Of a stretch of 47,014 nt of DNA, positions 31,799 to 41,317 are shown piece after piece. The notes beneath the pieces are model-generated. The model was not told the origin of the DNA, did no database searches, and was given only the letters and a program-made list of their open reading frames with translations. A program made the position numbers and the translations under genes. Origin of the DNA: Pelagophyceae sp. CCMP2097 (taxonomy: Eukaryota; Sar; Pelagophyceae); NCBI GenBank assembly GCA_026770575.1, contig MU657235.1, positions 53,887 to 100,900 of the forward strand, given 5' to 3'. Numbering within the stretch: position 1 is the first letter of the stretch; every line of letters begins with the position of its first letter.

Positions 31799-33315
31799 GC
31801 GACTTATTGACGCCCTCCGTCCGAGAATCCCGACACTCTCCCTTCTCTGCGCATAAGGGTTCCCTTATAATGCCGGCAATTGTGTCGGAACATCGTCCTT
31901 TGGAGGCAACGGGGGTGCCTGCTGGGCCGCGGGGCCTCTGGAGTTTGTGAGTTTCCCTGGATGTTCAACTCACGTTCCAGAAAACATTCCCGATCACGGG
32001 TCGTGCAGAGAGTCGTCCGGTCCCACACAAAATCTAGATGGGTTCCTCAAGACCTGCCCCGTTGAAGGCGAGGCAAAATCCTTGAGCACCGCGACTTTTT
32101 GAACTCAAACCGGGCTCTAGGGCGCGCTTTGACCCTGATATTGGCGACGTAGTGGTTCTGCCTCCATGTGTGAAGACCCGCTTCGTTCCGAACCATCGCG
32201 TCGCAGGCACTCTTGTGAGTTTCGAGCTTAACTAGGATTTAATACAATCTTTCAAGTCCTTATTGACCTTTTTGCGGCCCGGCTATCCATCGAACCCGAC
32301 GTCGGCGGAGACTCGTCCTTCGGTGGCGAGGCCCCTCGGGTTGGCGCACTGACCCTACGGACCAAGCCTCGTTCGACGAAACCCCAATTCCAACGATTAC
32401 GAGCCCTAAAGTGGCGCGTTGCCTGACGCAAGCGCCTGGCGGGGCTTGAACGATCGGAGCGTGGCGGTCCCGGAGATGGTCCCGGAGATGATCCATCGGC
32501 GGTCCCGTCGACGGTCCCAGAGACGGTCCCAGAGACGGTCCCGAAGATGGTCCGTCGACGGTCTGTCGACGGTCAAGGCAGACGAGCCCCGGAGACGGCC
32601 CATCGGCGGTCCCAGAGACGGTCCCGGAGACGGTCTGTCGGTGTTCCCGGAGATGGTCCCGGAGACGGTCCGTCGGCGGTCCCGGAGACGGTCCAAGAGA
32701 CGGTCCCAGAGACGGTCCCGAAGACGGTCCGTCGACGGTCTGTCGACGGTCCAGGCAGTCGACCCTTTAGCCGGTCCTCTGCGGCTGTCGACCGTCCCGG
32801 AGACGGGCCAGGAGACAGTCCTCTACAGCCATCGACGGTTCAGAGACGTCCCCTCTGCAGTAATCATACACGAGGCTTCGGCTCCCTTGTTCATGGTGCT
32901 CTTGAGCTCCAAGAGTTCCTTCGCCACGCGGCCCTCGGCCAAGGAGGAGAACCGGAACTGGGATCAGCGCGAGAGGTTTTGCGCGGATAGTTTCTGGTCG
33001 TGCTGGACGCAGGGCGCGGAGCGTCGGGTTGTTGGTCGAACAGATGCCAAAGGCGACGTCAACGGGGGGAGCGACGATGAAGGAAAGGCTGCAGCGAAGC
33101 AGGAAGCGGCTAGGATTCGATAGGAAGTCACCGAGGGGAATAGTTTCCTGGAACATAATTTTGAGAAGCATCGAAGGAAGGCGAAAAGGCAACTGAAGTC
33201 GGAGACAAGGCGGCGTCACGGGCGGGGATATCGATCCGGATCGCGTCCTACGTTCAGCGAATAGTTTCCGGAATATCGTGTCGAGAAGTAGCGAGTCTCA
33301 CCACAACCTTCAACA
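31799..33315. other. Spacer between tandem copies A and B, with minisatellite
   Basis: 1.5 kb. 31870-32450 aligns with the region downstream of copy B (34180-35200). 32460-32830 is a minisatellite (separate entry). 33120-33300 contains a partial duplication with GAATAGTTTCC at 33136-33146 and 33258-33268, about 122 bp apart, each followed by similar sequence. Open frames at 32844-33123 (+) and 32767-33219 (-) show no known domain. Confidence 0.45.
32460..32830. repeat. GGTCCCGGAGAC minisatellite
   Basis: About 370 bp of a 12-nt unit GGTCCCRGAGAY mixed with 11-nt variants GGTCYGTCGAC. The mixture itself repeats, giving a higher-order period near 190 bp. The reading frames through it are not protein-like. 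Confidence 0.8.
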
Positions 33316-34082
33316 ATGCAGGTCAGTCGCTCTTGCCACTGCCCCCGCGCCAGAGGGCGGGCGGGCGGCGCCGCCTCGCCTGCCGCGGGGCGCGCGCGGG
33401 GCGCGCGGCGCACCGCACGAAAGAGCCGCGACTCGCACTCGATTCCCCGCCTTGGGCATCATTCGCCCCCTCTACTCACTCGCTTCCCCACAGTTCACCA
33501 TCGCCGCCCTCCTCGCCGGCTCCGCCGCGGCCTTCGCGCCGCAGCAGACCGTCGCCCGCACGGCCGTCGTCGTCGCCGTGCGTCGACGCGCCCTTTGGCC
33601 GCGCCCCCGCTTGCAGTTGCAGTACGCCCGCTTCTTAGGGCACGGGCAAGTACGATGGCCAGCTCTGGGACATGGCGGCCAAGAAGGACGTCTGGGGCGC
33701 CTGGGACCCGTCGCAGCCGCGCGCGGACGAGAACTTCAACCCGTGAGTTTGCACGACGCCCGCAAAGTGCCGAAGAGACACCAGAGGCGACGATCAGAGA
33801 GGCCGATCAGAGAGTTGTCCCCGAGGAGCATGCCGTGCTTGCCGGCGCGCCCCAGGGCTTGCGCACCACTCGCGCGCCCGCAGGTTCGAGCGCGACCCGA
33901 CGGGCAACGCCCCGGACTGCTCCGGCTACTTCCCGGGCGAGGGCAAGTACAAGGACCCGGCCCGCCCGGACGTCAACTTCGCGTCGATGATGGCCGAGAA
34001 GGCGGTCATGGCCGAGATCGAGTCCAACAAGAAGGCCGGCGACGTGCCGGGCGCCCCCGGGTGCCTCAACAAGTCGCTCTAA
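33316..34082 (+). CDS. Small plastid-targeted protein, copy B (complete)
   Basis: Four exons close in phase: 33316-33321, 33494-33577, 33639-33742 and 33884-34082; 130 aa. The first coding exon is only ATG-CAG. Residues 1-16 form a signal peptide (FTIAALLAGSAAAFAP) with a plastid AFAP junction, then a short Arg/Val transit stretch. The mature ~90 residues are hydrophilic with GKYDGQLWDMAAKKDVWGAW, FNPFERDPTGNAPDCSGYFP, RPDVNFASMMAEK and a GCLNKSL end. Similar short proteins occur in diatoms and other stramenopiles. A thylakoid or photosystem-associated role is plausible, but I cannot name the subunit. The duplication suggests a need for high expression or recent unequal crossing-over. Confidence 0.85.
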
Positions 34083-35226
34083 GCGACTTATTAACCACCC
34101 TCTTTACTCGACAGTCTCGACGCTCCGCCACGCGCATACTGAAGTGTCTTTTAAAGTATAAAAAGACTGTCACCGGATCTTCGTCCTTCGGTGGTGCCAG
34201 CAACGGGGTTTGGGGCCTCTGGATTTTGAGAGTTTCCTTCGATGGCCAACACATGTCCCCGACCACTGGTCGTGCAGAGCGTCGTCCGGCCCCACACAAT
34301 CGTCCGCCCCACACAAAATCTAAAAGGTAGTTTCCGAGTCCGCACTTAAAGCAAGGGCCTTATGTTGTTTTAAGGCGAAGCCAAATCCTGAGCATCGCGA
34401 CTTTTTGAACTCAAACCTGGGTCTAGGGCGCGCTTTGGCCCTGATTCGGGCGACGTCGTGGTCCCTCTGCCCCCCTGTGCGAAGACCCGCGTAGTTTCGA
34501 ATCGCCATCGCGTCGCAGGGACTCTTGTGAGTTTCGAGCTTAACTGGAATTTCTTAGAATAGATCTACAATCTTTTAAGTATCGGGATACTTATTTGCCT
34601 TTTTACTGTGTAATGTAGATCTAATGTAATAAAAATCACAGGATGCCCAGTCCCGGAGGACCTTCTCCTGGCCTAGTCAGATCAATCAACTTAGCACGAA
34701 TTTGATAGGTTTTAAATAAGAAACGATAAATGAAAGTATCGACGAAATGGGGAGTATTCTCATGCATGATGAAGTCAACCTTAGCATGGATTCAATCGAC
34801 AGAGAATCAAAAAGAGGAATCTTCTCACTTAGGAAGTGCCTGCCCCTATTTGATTCGCCTTCTTTGGGGATTTCCCAATTTGATTCTCCTTTTTGGAGGG
34901 GCCGTGATTGGTTAAATTCACATTATAAGACCCCTGATTGGCCAAACCTGAATCAAATTGGCCCAGAATCAAATAGGGGCAGGCACTTCCTATTCTGCTA
35001 AAACTTAGTAGTAAAAGATTCCTCACGAGCTGTTTTGCTATGCATCGAATCGGACGTCGGAGACGCGCCCTTCGGTGGCGAGGCCCCTCGGGGTGGTGCA
35101 CTGACCCTATGGACCAAGCCTTGCGCGACGAAACCCCAATTCCAACGATTATGAGCCCTAAAGTGGCGCGTTGCCTGACGCAGGCGCCTGGCGGGGCTTA
35201 ACGACGGGTCACGGTGCCTTCGTGCC
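34083..35226. other. Copy B downstream region with AT-rich insertion
   Basis: Aligns with the region after copy A except that about 420-450 bp of A/T-rich sequence (roughly 34607-35029) is present only here: the offset between copies moves from 2306 (32091 vs 34397) to 2752 (32421 vs 35173). The insertion contains the MITE at 34832-34990. No gene is seen. Confidence 0.6.
34832..34990. mobile_element. MITE with 25-bp perfect terminal inverted repeats and TA target duplication
   Basis: The 159-bp element begins GGAAGTGCCTGCCCC and ends GGGGCAGGCACTTCC; the inverted repeat is perfect over 25 bp at each end, and inner words CCAATTTGATTC / GAATCAAATTGG extend the fold. It is flanked on both sides by TA (34830-34831 and 34991-34992). 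TA duplication and short hairpin form match Tc1/mariner-type (Stowaway-like) MITEs. No coding capacity. Confidence 0.8.
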
Positions 35227-35697
35227 GTGAGCCGACGACGCGGCCGACGGGCGGACGGCGTCGCATGGTCTCACTTTGATGGACTAGTATGCCCGTATCG
35301 CTTCGAGGCTCGGCCGGAGAGTGCCGAACGTTCAACGTCCGACGGGTCTTGGACGGACCGCGTCCCGAGTGGACGCGGCGGGCTGCGGCCAGACGATGCC
35401 GTTCGGGCGGCGGCGCGGATCGTTCGTTTCAAGGGAGGCCGCCGACCCGTGTGGCCAGCGGCCAGTCGGAGGCACCAGTGGGGGTTCGTGAGGAACGAGC
35501 GGGAGGGAGGGTCGTGCGTCGTGGCGTTATGGTGGAATCGTCGGCGTCGTGGCGGCATCTCTGCAAGAGAGGGCCTCGCTTTCTTTGCTGGCTGCTCGAT
35601 GTCGTTCGTTGCGCATGGCAACGACACGTAGGTTCCAAATAGATCTTGAACACGCCAATGCCGGTGGCGCGTCGCTCGCGCGCCCAGTTGAGCATCG

Positions 35698-36353
35698 ATA
35701 AGGGCCCCCGTAGGGGCTAAGGCCAAGGTGTTGTTGGTCTGTACGGCTGAGGTGGCTTGTTGGCTTGCTGTTGAATATTTTAAAATGAAGTTCAACTCCA
35801 ACTTCAATTTTTTTATGTTGTTTTTCCGAAGGTATCTACGATGCAGAAAGGTGATTGGGGCGTCAATTGGGGTCAACTTTGGGGTAGGAGACAACACAGA
35901 GGTTAATGCGTTCGTGGCCGCAAAAATCTGCCGTTTTCATGAGGTAGAGAGTTCAATATATTTTAGAAGGCCTTCACGGAACTATGAGCTGCGGGTGGTC
36001 GCAAGTTCGGAACAGCGCCGCTTCTGCAAACCTGCCCCGATCACCTAGAAATCGAGTGCTGAACTGTAGCCCTCTTCAAGACCTACAAACAGGTCTAATT
36101 TTGACCTGAATCGGCGCCATGGTCGCTGCGATAGAACGCGCGGCGCGCCGTTTACCAGGGAAAGTTCAACTTCCAAAATTTGACATTAAATCTTTTAAAC
36201 TTTAAATCAGCTAAATCCTAAAGCAATGCGCTCGGCTGTCGGCAGCCACCCTGCGGCCGGCGGACTCAGTCCGGCGCTCTCCGACTGGCCGCCGTCCACT
36301 GACAGCCGCACAGTCCAACAACACCTTGGCCTTGGCCCCTACGGGGGTCCTTA
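35698..36353. mobile_element. Inverted-repeat-bounded element candidate (~650 bp)
   Basis: About 48 bp at 35698-35745 (TAAGGGCCCCCGTAGGGGCT...) reappear in reverse complement at 36306-36353 with roughly four mismatches (read on the minus strand: TAAGGACCCCCGTAGGGGCC...). The enclosed sequence is A/T-rich and has no transposase frame. It could be a non-autonomous element or two inverted copies of a shorter repeat. Confidence 0.5.
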
Positions 36354-36505
36354 CCGAGCGCCGAGGCGTGCGCCGCGTGGGTGCGCTGGACGGACGCGAG
36401 GGCGCCGAGCGCGGCGGTGAAAGCGGACGCGGGGGCCTCCATCGTCTCCGAGTGGGCCTTCAAGCGCCGGCGTCCGACTCCGACTCCGACGTCAAGTGCG
36501 CGCAT
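36354..36505 (-). CDS. Possible coding exon of an unidentified gene
   Basis: On the minus strand this stretch encodes an alanine-rich helix (SETMEAPASAFTAALGALAS, VQRTHAAHASALG) directly followed by GTAAGG, a good splice donor. An ATG lies at about 36444. I could not find partner exons, so this is either a gene fragment or chance. Confidence 0.25.
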
Positions 36506-37102
36506 TCACATTTGCATCAAATCCATGCAGCCTCTCGCGACATTTTGCAAACATCCTCTGGGTCCGGGTCAAATCACGTCCGACGGGCTCGGAGGCGGGC
36601 GCGGCGTCGGCGGCGGAAGCCCGCAGACGCGCCACTGCTTCAATGTCTGCGACACGGTCGAATCCTGCATGGAACTTGCCAGTGAAGAATTCTGGGCTCC
36701 TGAGATTCATACTATCCCCCCGTTCACGACACGCGTCGCGTAAGCCACCCCCCGTGGGATATGGGCTCATGGGAGCCCGGATGGGATATGGGCTCATGGG
36801 TGCGAGAGGGCCCGTGCAAGGCCATCCTTTCTCGGGTCCTTGAAAAGCCCTCCGAACGGGCCCTTGCTCTTTGGCGGTCACTCGCGAGGTCTCAACATGG
36901 TCGCTTGAAAAGGCTCTTTGAAGGACCCTCGGAGGCACGGTTCCTTGCAAGGGGCCATCGGCCTGACATGGACCACTGGCCAGAGTCTCCTCGGACCGTC
37001 TGAATTTGTCACGGGCGAGTCGAGGAGCAAACGTCGAGTGACTCGCTGGCCTTGCGGTACTCCGAATGCGGTTTACAACAAGTTTATCCGAATCTGATGG
37101 AG

Positions 37103-39351
37103 CTAGAGGACGTTGTGCGTCTCGTGGTCGCGCTGGCTCAGGCCGGGCGTCCACATTCTGGTCATGGCGCCTTGGATTTTCGGCGTCGAGATGGGCGAAA
37201 ACAAGTAGCAAAGAGCCCAGACGTAAAGGTTCGGTACCGCGATGCAAGTGACGAAGACGACGGGCACCGGCACGGCCAAAGCGTCAAAGCCCTGGACGAA
37301 GATGGCCGCTAACGTGACCACCATGACAAAAAGCGTGAGAAACGCTAAAACGACTTCGTAAGACTGCATCAGGCGCAGCATCGGCACGGCTTTGCAGAAT
37401 TCGTAAAGGAACCAAGACACATAAAAGAAGACGCAGATCACGAGGCCGACCTGCTCCACCTCCAAGACCTGCGCGCCTCCGGCGCCGTTCTCCGCGTCTG
37501 CCAAACGTCGCGCCAGCATGCACGTGGCCCCTAAGTGTGCGATGGAAGCACAAAGGAGAGCCTGGAGCAGCGCCAGCGGCGTGACGTGGTGCCGCCGGTC
37601 GCGGTCCGCCGTGCGCACGTCCCGGATGACGAATAAAAAGTAGCAGAGTAAACCGCCGGCGAAGGCGTACGCGCTGAAGATGTACACGGCCGTGATCGCA
37701 GTGCTCGCGAGCTTGGACGTCGCGAAGACTTCTGCCGCGGCGAGGGGATAATCAAGGAGTAAGATGAGGCCGACGCACAGCGCGAGAGCCCACCTTTGGT
37801 CAAAGCTCCAACTTTCGTCCCTCGGCAGCCTCGCGACAAACCCTGCGCCCGGGCAGAGGAGGACGAAGAGGGAGATTGTGAGGCAGGTGTAGTACCAGCC
37901 CAAAGTGAACGAGGTGTACTCGCGATTCACGAATCTGAACCGCACCTTTGTCGTCAAGATGGACTCCGTCGCCGCCGCCGGGTACCTATCGAAATCGTTG
38001 GAAAAGGCCGTAGAAAAGTGAAATTTAAAAAGGCATCGCATGGATCGAGGACCGCGTGTGTCTCGAGGACCGGGCGCCTCGAGGACTGCGTCTCTCGAGG
38101 ACCGGACGTCTCGAGGGTCGCGACCCCCGCACGAGACCCGGGTAAATCCGCGAGGTTCCACCTCTGGGAAGAAAAGGGCAGCAACTCGGGGCGGCACAAG
38201 GCTTTGAGGCGCTGCGTCGCGCGATTCTTTTGGATTTTGGATCGCGACCATGATTTCATACTTCTCAAACACGACCACGTGCTGCGTCATCAGCACCGAC
38301 GGCTCGCACCACTCTTCCTTGCCAAGACAAGTGACCTACGACACGGACCGTCGAAAAACACGGACCGTATAAAGCCAGCACCCGCGAGCGTCTCCCCCCG
38401 GCCTCTCTTTGCACCATGATAGAAGACGCTGCTTGAAACCTCGTGGACGTAGCGCCGCGTGTCCAGGAGCTCGTGGGCGGTGTCGTCGTCCGTTTTGGCG
38501 TCCGCGCCTGCAGGAAGAAAGGTCAGACGGTGGTGCCTCTATCGGCTCCGCGCGCCAGAAGGTGTCCGGTTCGGCATCCTCGCGTCCAGAAGACGCACCG
38601 ATGCCTCGCACTCTGCCGTAGCCTTTCGCGGAGACGACGTAGACCAGTTGGAACGTCTTGGTGTCCTGGTTGTTGCCCCAAACAGTCGGCCTCTTCACTG
38701 ACGTCTCCACAAACAGGATCTGGTGCCTACGCGGGTCTTGCCGGGAGGCCCTTTCGAGGCGGTCCGACTCACTCGGCGACCATGCTGTTCAACGACCCAA
38801 ACCAAATATTATCGTTGTTTTCGGCGGCATATACATCAAACTCGTGCCCGTCCGTGCTCCCGCCGCCGAAACCGCCGCCGTCGTGGACGACCCAGATATT
38901 CGGGCCTGCGTGGGGAAGCGTGGTGGCGGAGACCCCCGGATCGGGGCCGTAGAAGGGGCCGTCTCAAGGGTCTAGGGGCCGTCTCAGGACCGTCTCGGGG
39001 CCGTCTCAAGGGTCCGTCTTGAGCGACTGCGTCAACGACACGGGAGCGGCCCTGGCATCGGGGCCGACCCCCCGGAGGAGGCTGCCCGGAGGCCGGCCAG
39101 CCGAAGAACTGCGGCACCCGCTCTTCTTCGAACGTGCCCCGACGCTGTGGCGCGCCAAAGCCGCCGATGATCAACGAGATGAAGAAGAGCAGCACGAAGA
39201 CCGCCGACGCGCCGACGACGTGCCTAGACGTCCGACGCGGGTGCCCGACCCCGGACAGTTCTGTCGAGACGCTGGGTTGCGACCTTTTATCAGTGTGCAT
39301 TCTAGTCGTGTCCGTCTTGGCCGTCGCCCCGAGCGCCACGGACACGGCCAT
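37103..39351 (-). CDS. Wntless/TMEM181-type (MIG-14 family) membrane protein
   Basis: Five exons close in phase: 39069-39351, 38773-38905, 38599-38726, 38440-38507 and 37103-38335; about 614 aa from the ATG at 39351, or 596 from 39297. An N-terminal membrane anchor (VVGASAVFVLLFFISLIIGG, about residues 45-65) is followed by a lumenal beta domain (PNIWVVHDGGGFGGGSTDGH, DNIWFGSLNSM, TFQLVYVVSAKGYGRVRG). Then comes the family's seven-helix block, starting FVNREYTSFTLGWYYTCLT and ending NLYVWALCYLFSPIS, the hallmark NFY-YTLA-VYSPS-like motif. Wntless escorts lipid-modified Wnt proteins; TMEM181-type relatives are widespread in eukaryotes without Wnt and probably act as sorting receptors or GPCR-like proteins. 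About 38000-38230 inside the last exon holds a CTCGAGGACCG repeat and could be an unrecognised intron. Confidence 0.85.
38035..38115. repeat. CTCGAGGACCG direct repeats
   Basis: The word CTCGAGGACCG/TG occurs four times at intervals of about 19 nt, with ATCGAGGACCG just before. It lies within the open frame of the Wntless-type gene, where it encodes no conserved segment. Confidence 0.6.
38906..39068 (-). repeat. Wntless intron with GGGGCCGTCTCA tandem repeats
   Basis: The 163-nt intron (GTCGGC...CGCAG) contains GGGGCCGTCTCA-like words at 38954-39015 repeated about five times, alternating with AAGGGTC and GGACCGTCTC. Confidence 0.6.
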
Positions 39352-39520
39352 AGCGCCCCCCGAAGCGGCGCACCTCGCGCGGCGAACCCGGTTCGAACTC
39401 GGGGGACCGAGGAGAAGATTCGAACGTCGAAATTTGTGGGCCTCTGATTGGCTGGAGGTGCGTTGGATGCGTTGAGTGGAGTCACAATGGGAGTTAGTTA
39501 GAGCGGCGCGCGCCGCGGGG

Positions 39521-41219
39521 TCATCGCGACGGCGTCTGCCGCCGGTCGTCGAAGAGGTCCTCGAGGCGAGATGCGTCGTTGGGAGACAAAACCTGTGAGT
39601 GCCTCAGTGTCGTTGCATCTTCGATGCGTCTGTCGTTGCATCGGCGAGGTTGCGACCCAATGTGCCACGACCGTCGGCGTACCTCTGTCATCTTCGTCGT
39701 GCGGTCCGAGGCCTCGTCGGCGTAGAACGGGAACGACCCTTTCCTGGATGGGTCCGGCACGAACGGCGCCGGAAACGAACGGTCTTCAAAAGCGGCCCAC
39801 GGCACGGAAGAAAGCCAGCTCGACTGCCTCGCGCTCGCAGAGGTCGGGCGCTGCTTGGGGTCCTTTGTGAGGAGGCGGTCGATGAAGGCCTTTGGTGAGG
39901 CGTCGAAATATGTTGGAAACGAATATTCGCCCTTCAAAATCAAACGGTAGATCTCGATCGGTTGCCCACCGCAGAAGGGCGGGCAGCCCGCGAGCCTAGG
40001 GGCGTATCAACCACCGTCTCCCTTGTCCAAAGGACCACTCGGACCACGCTATCCCAAAGGACTGGACGCTGCCGCTCACAGTTCAAACGCCAACACGCCA
40101 AGCGCCCAGCAGTCCACGGCCACGCCGTACGCTTTGCGCAGGAGCACCTCTGGCGCGACGAACTCCGGGTCGCCGCAGAGTGTTCTCGTTTTGGAGGACG
40201 GGCCGACAAACTGTTTGCAGAGGCCAAAATCCACAAGCTTCGGATAACCGTCGGCGCCGATGCACACGTTCTCCGGCTTCACGCCGCGGAAAAGCACGCG
40301 CTGCGAGTGCAGGTGCTCCAGCGCCACCGAAACGTGCGCCACGTAGAACCTACTCCGCACCTCGCAATACTCCTTCCACCTCGCAGCGACGCCCCAAAAC
40401 GCACTGCGCCTGCGCCGTTTCCATGGCGCCGCCGCACTTGCGCAGCCGGTGGTGCAGGTCGCCGCCGCCGAGCAGCCTGCGACGGACGCCGTCGCGCTAG
40501 AGACTGTCCCGAGGGACCGTCCCAAGGTGTCTCTCTGCGCAGCCAGCGACTCGGAACAGTCACTCCGCCCGGCCCAGCGCCTCGGGACCGCCCAAAGCCT
40601 CCGCCGACGCGGAAAGACGCACTCGAAGACGATGTAGAGCCTGGTCGCGTCTTGGAGCCTGCCGAGGCACTTTACGACGCAAAAGTGGTCCAACTGCTTG
40701 AGCAGCGCGAGCCTGTTTTCACACTCCGGGGGCGATGCCGCGCGGGTCCTCAGGCGGAAACCCGCAGACACACGCCTCCTCAACCGGCAACACACTCGTT
40801 GAGGACCTACGCTTCAAGCGTCGCGCGGGGGGCGGTCTCCGCGGCGCGTCAGAGCGGCTCACTCTGTCGGCGAGGTCGAAGTTCACCATGTCCGCCTTCT
40901 TGATGACCTTGATCTACGCAGGTGTGTGTCACCCACGGCGGTGGAAGGATGGCAGCCGTGCGGCCAACGCACCGCTCGCCAGTCGTCTTCGAGGATGTGG
41001 CGGACGAGCCGGACGCGCGAGAACGCGCCCGTGCCTGCGCGGCGAGCCTCGCCGGCGATCCCCGGGCGACGTCGCCTCGACGACGGCTTCGAGGAGCGTT
41101 CATGCGTTGGGGAGCGTCCATGCGTTTGGGAGCAAAGGCAGTCCGGCAAAAGCGACAAGACTGCCAACCTTACGCTCACCTATCGTCTCGTGGAACTCAA
41201 AGTCCGAGAGCCGGTCCAT
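39521..41219 (-). CDS. AGC-type protein kinase lacking the catalytic HRD aspartate
   Basis: Eight exons close in phase: 41180-41219, 40973-41034, 40863-40913, 40623-40723, 40405-40476, 40080-40349, 39683-39995 and 39521-39592; 326 aa. It starts MDRLSDFEFHETI and runs into the glycine loop GTGAFSRVRLVRH, then AIKVIKKADMV with the ATP-binding Lys, an alpha-C Glu (CENRLALLKQLDH), and LYIVFELLGGGDLHHRLRK. The catalytic loop reads FRGVKPEN where active kinases have YRDLKPEN, so the base Asp is Gly (codon GGC). The DFG (LVDFGLCK), the activation segment TRTLCGDPEFVAPE, and the W-LGVL, PPFCGG and KDPKQRP helices are intact. Overall closest to PKA/PKG catalytic subunits. It may be a pseudokinase, or have weak activity. 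It diverges from QCR7 across 98 bp. Confidence 0.88.
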
Positions 41220-41317
41220 CGCCGCTCCAAGCCCGACGCGGGCCGGAGAGCCGCAAAAATCGCCGAAATGTCTTTGCAAGTCTTGCTTTCCCTTTCAGAG
41301 GCGACAAGGCAGCAAGG
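41220..41317. promoter_or_regulatory. 98-bp divergent promoter (kinase / QCR7)
   Basis: Separates the start codons of the minus-strand kinase and plus-strand QCR7. It includes a pyrimidine-rich TTGCTTTCCCTTTCAGAG just upstream of the QCR7 ATG, which could alternatively be an acceptor for a 5' UTR intron. Confidence 0.45.

Larger units (their letters stand above)
35227..37102. other. Repeat-bearing low-gene region
   Basis: 1.9 kb without a gene I can secure. 35227-35631 (+) and 35271-35897 (-) are overlapping open frames without domains. 35640-36220 is A/T-rich. The inverted-repeat pair at 35698/36353 is listed separately. A minus-strand stretch 36354-36505 (SETMEAPASAFTAALGALAS, then RTHAAHASALG before a GTAAGG) reads like a coding exon. 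36754-36796 has a GGGATATGGGCTCATGGG direct duplication. Confidence 0.4.

Noticed and set aside
30336..31950. Frames of 400-500 codons across the N gap
   Set aside because: They consist mostly of N and cannot be interpreted.
32460..32830. CRISPR-like array
   Set aside because: Units are 11-12 nt with no spacers, in a eukaryotic intergenic region.
32419..33123. Plus-strand frames over the 12-nt minisatellite
   Set aside because: Arg/Ser dipeptide strings produced by repeat periodicity, not a protein.
35227..35897. Overlapping open frames as a retrotransposon remnant
   Set aside because: No reverse transcriptase, integrase, gag or RNase H motif can be read in any frame.
39019..39475. Plus-strand open frames over the Wntless-type first exon
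   Set aside because: The opposite strand encodes a membrane anchor and lumenal domain joined in phase to the rest of the gene.
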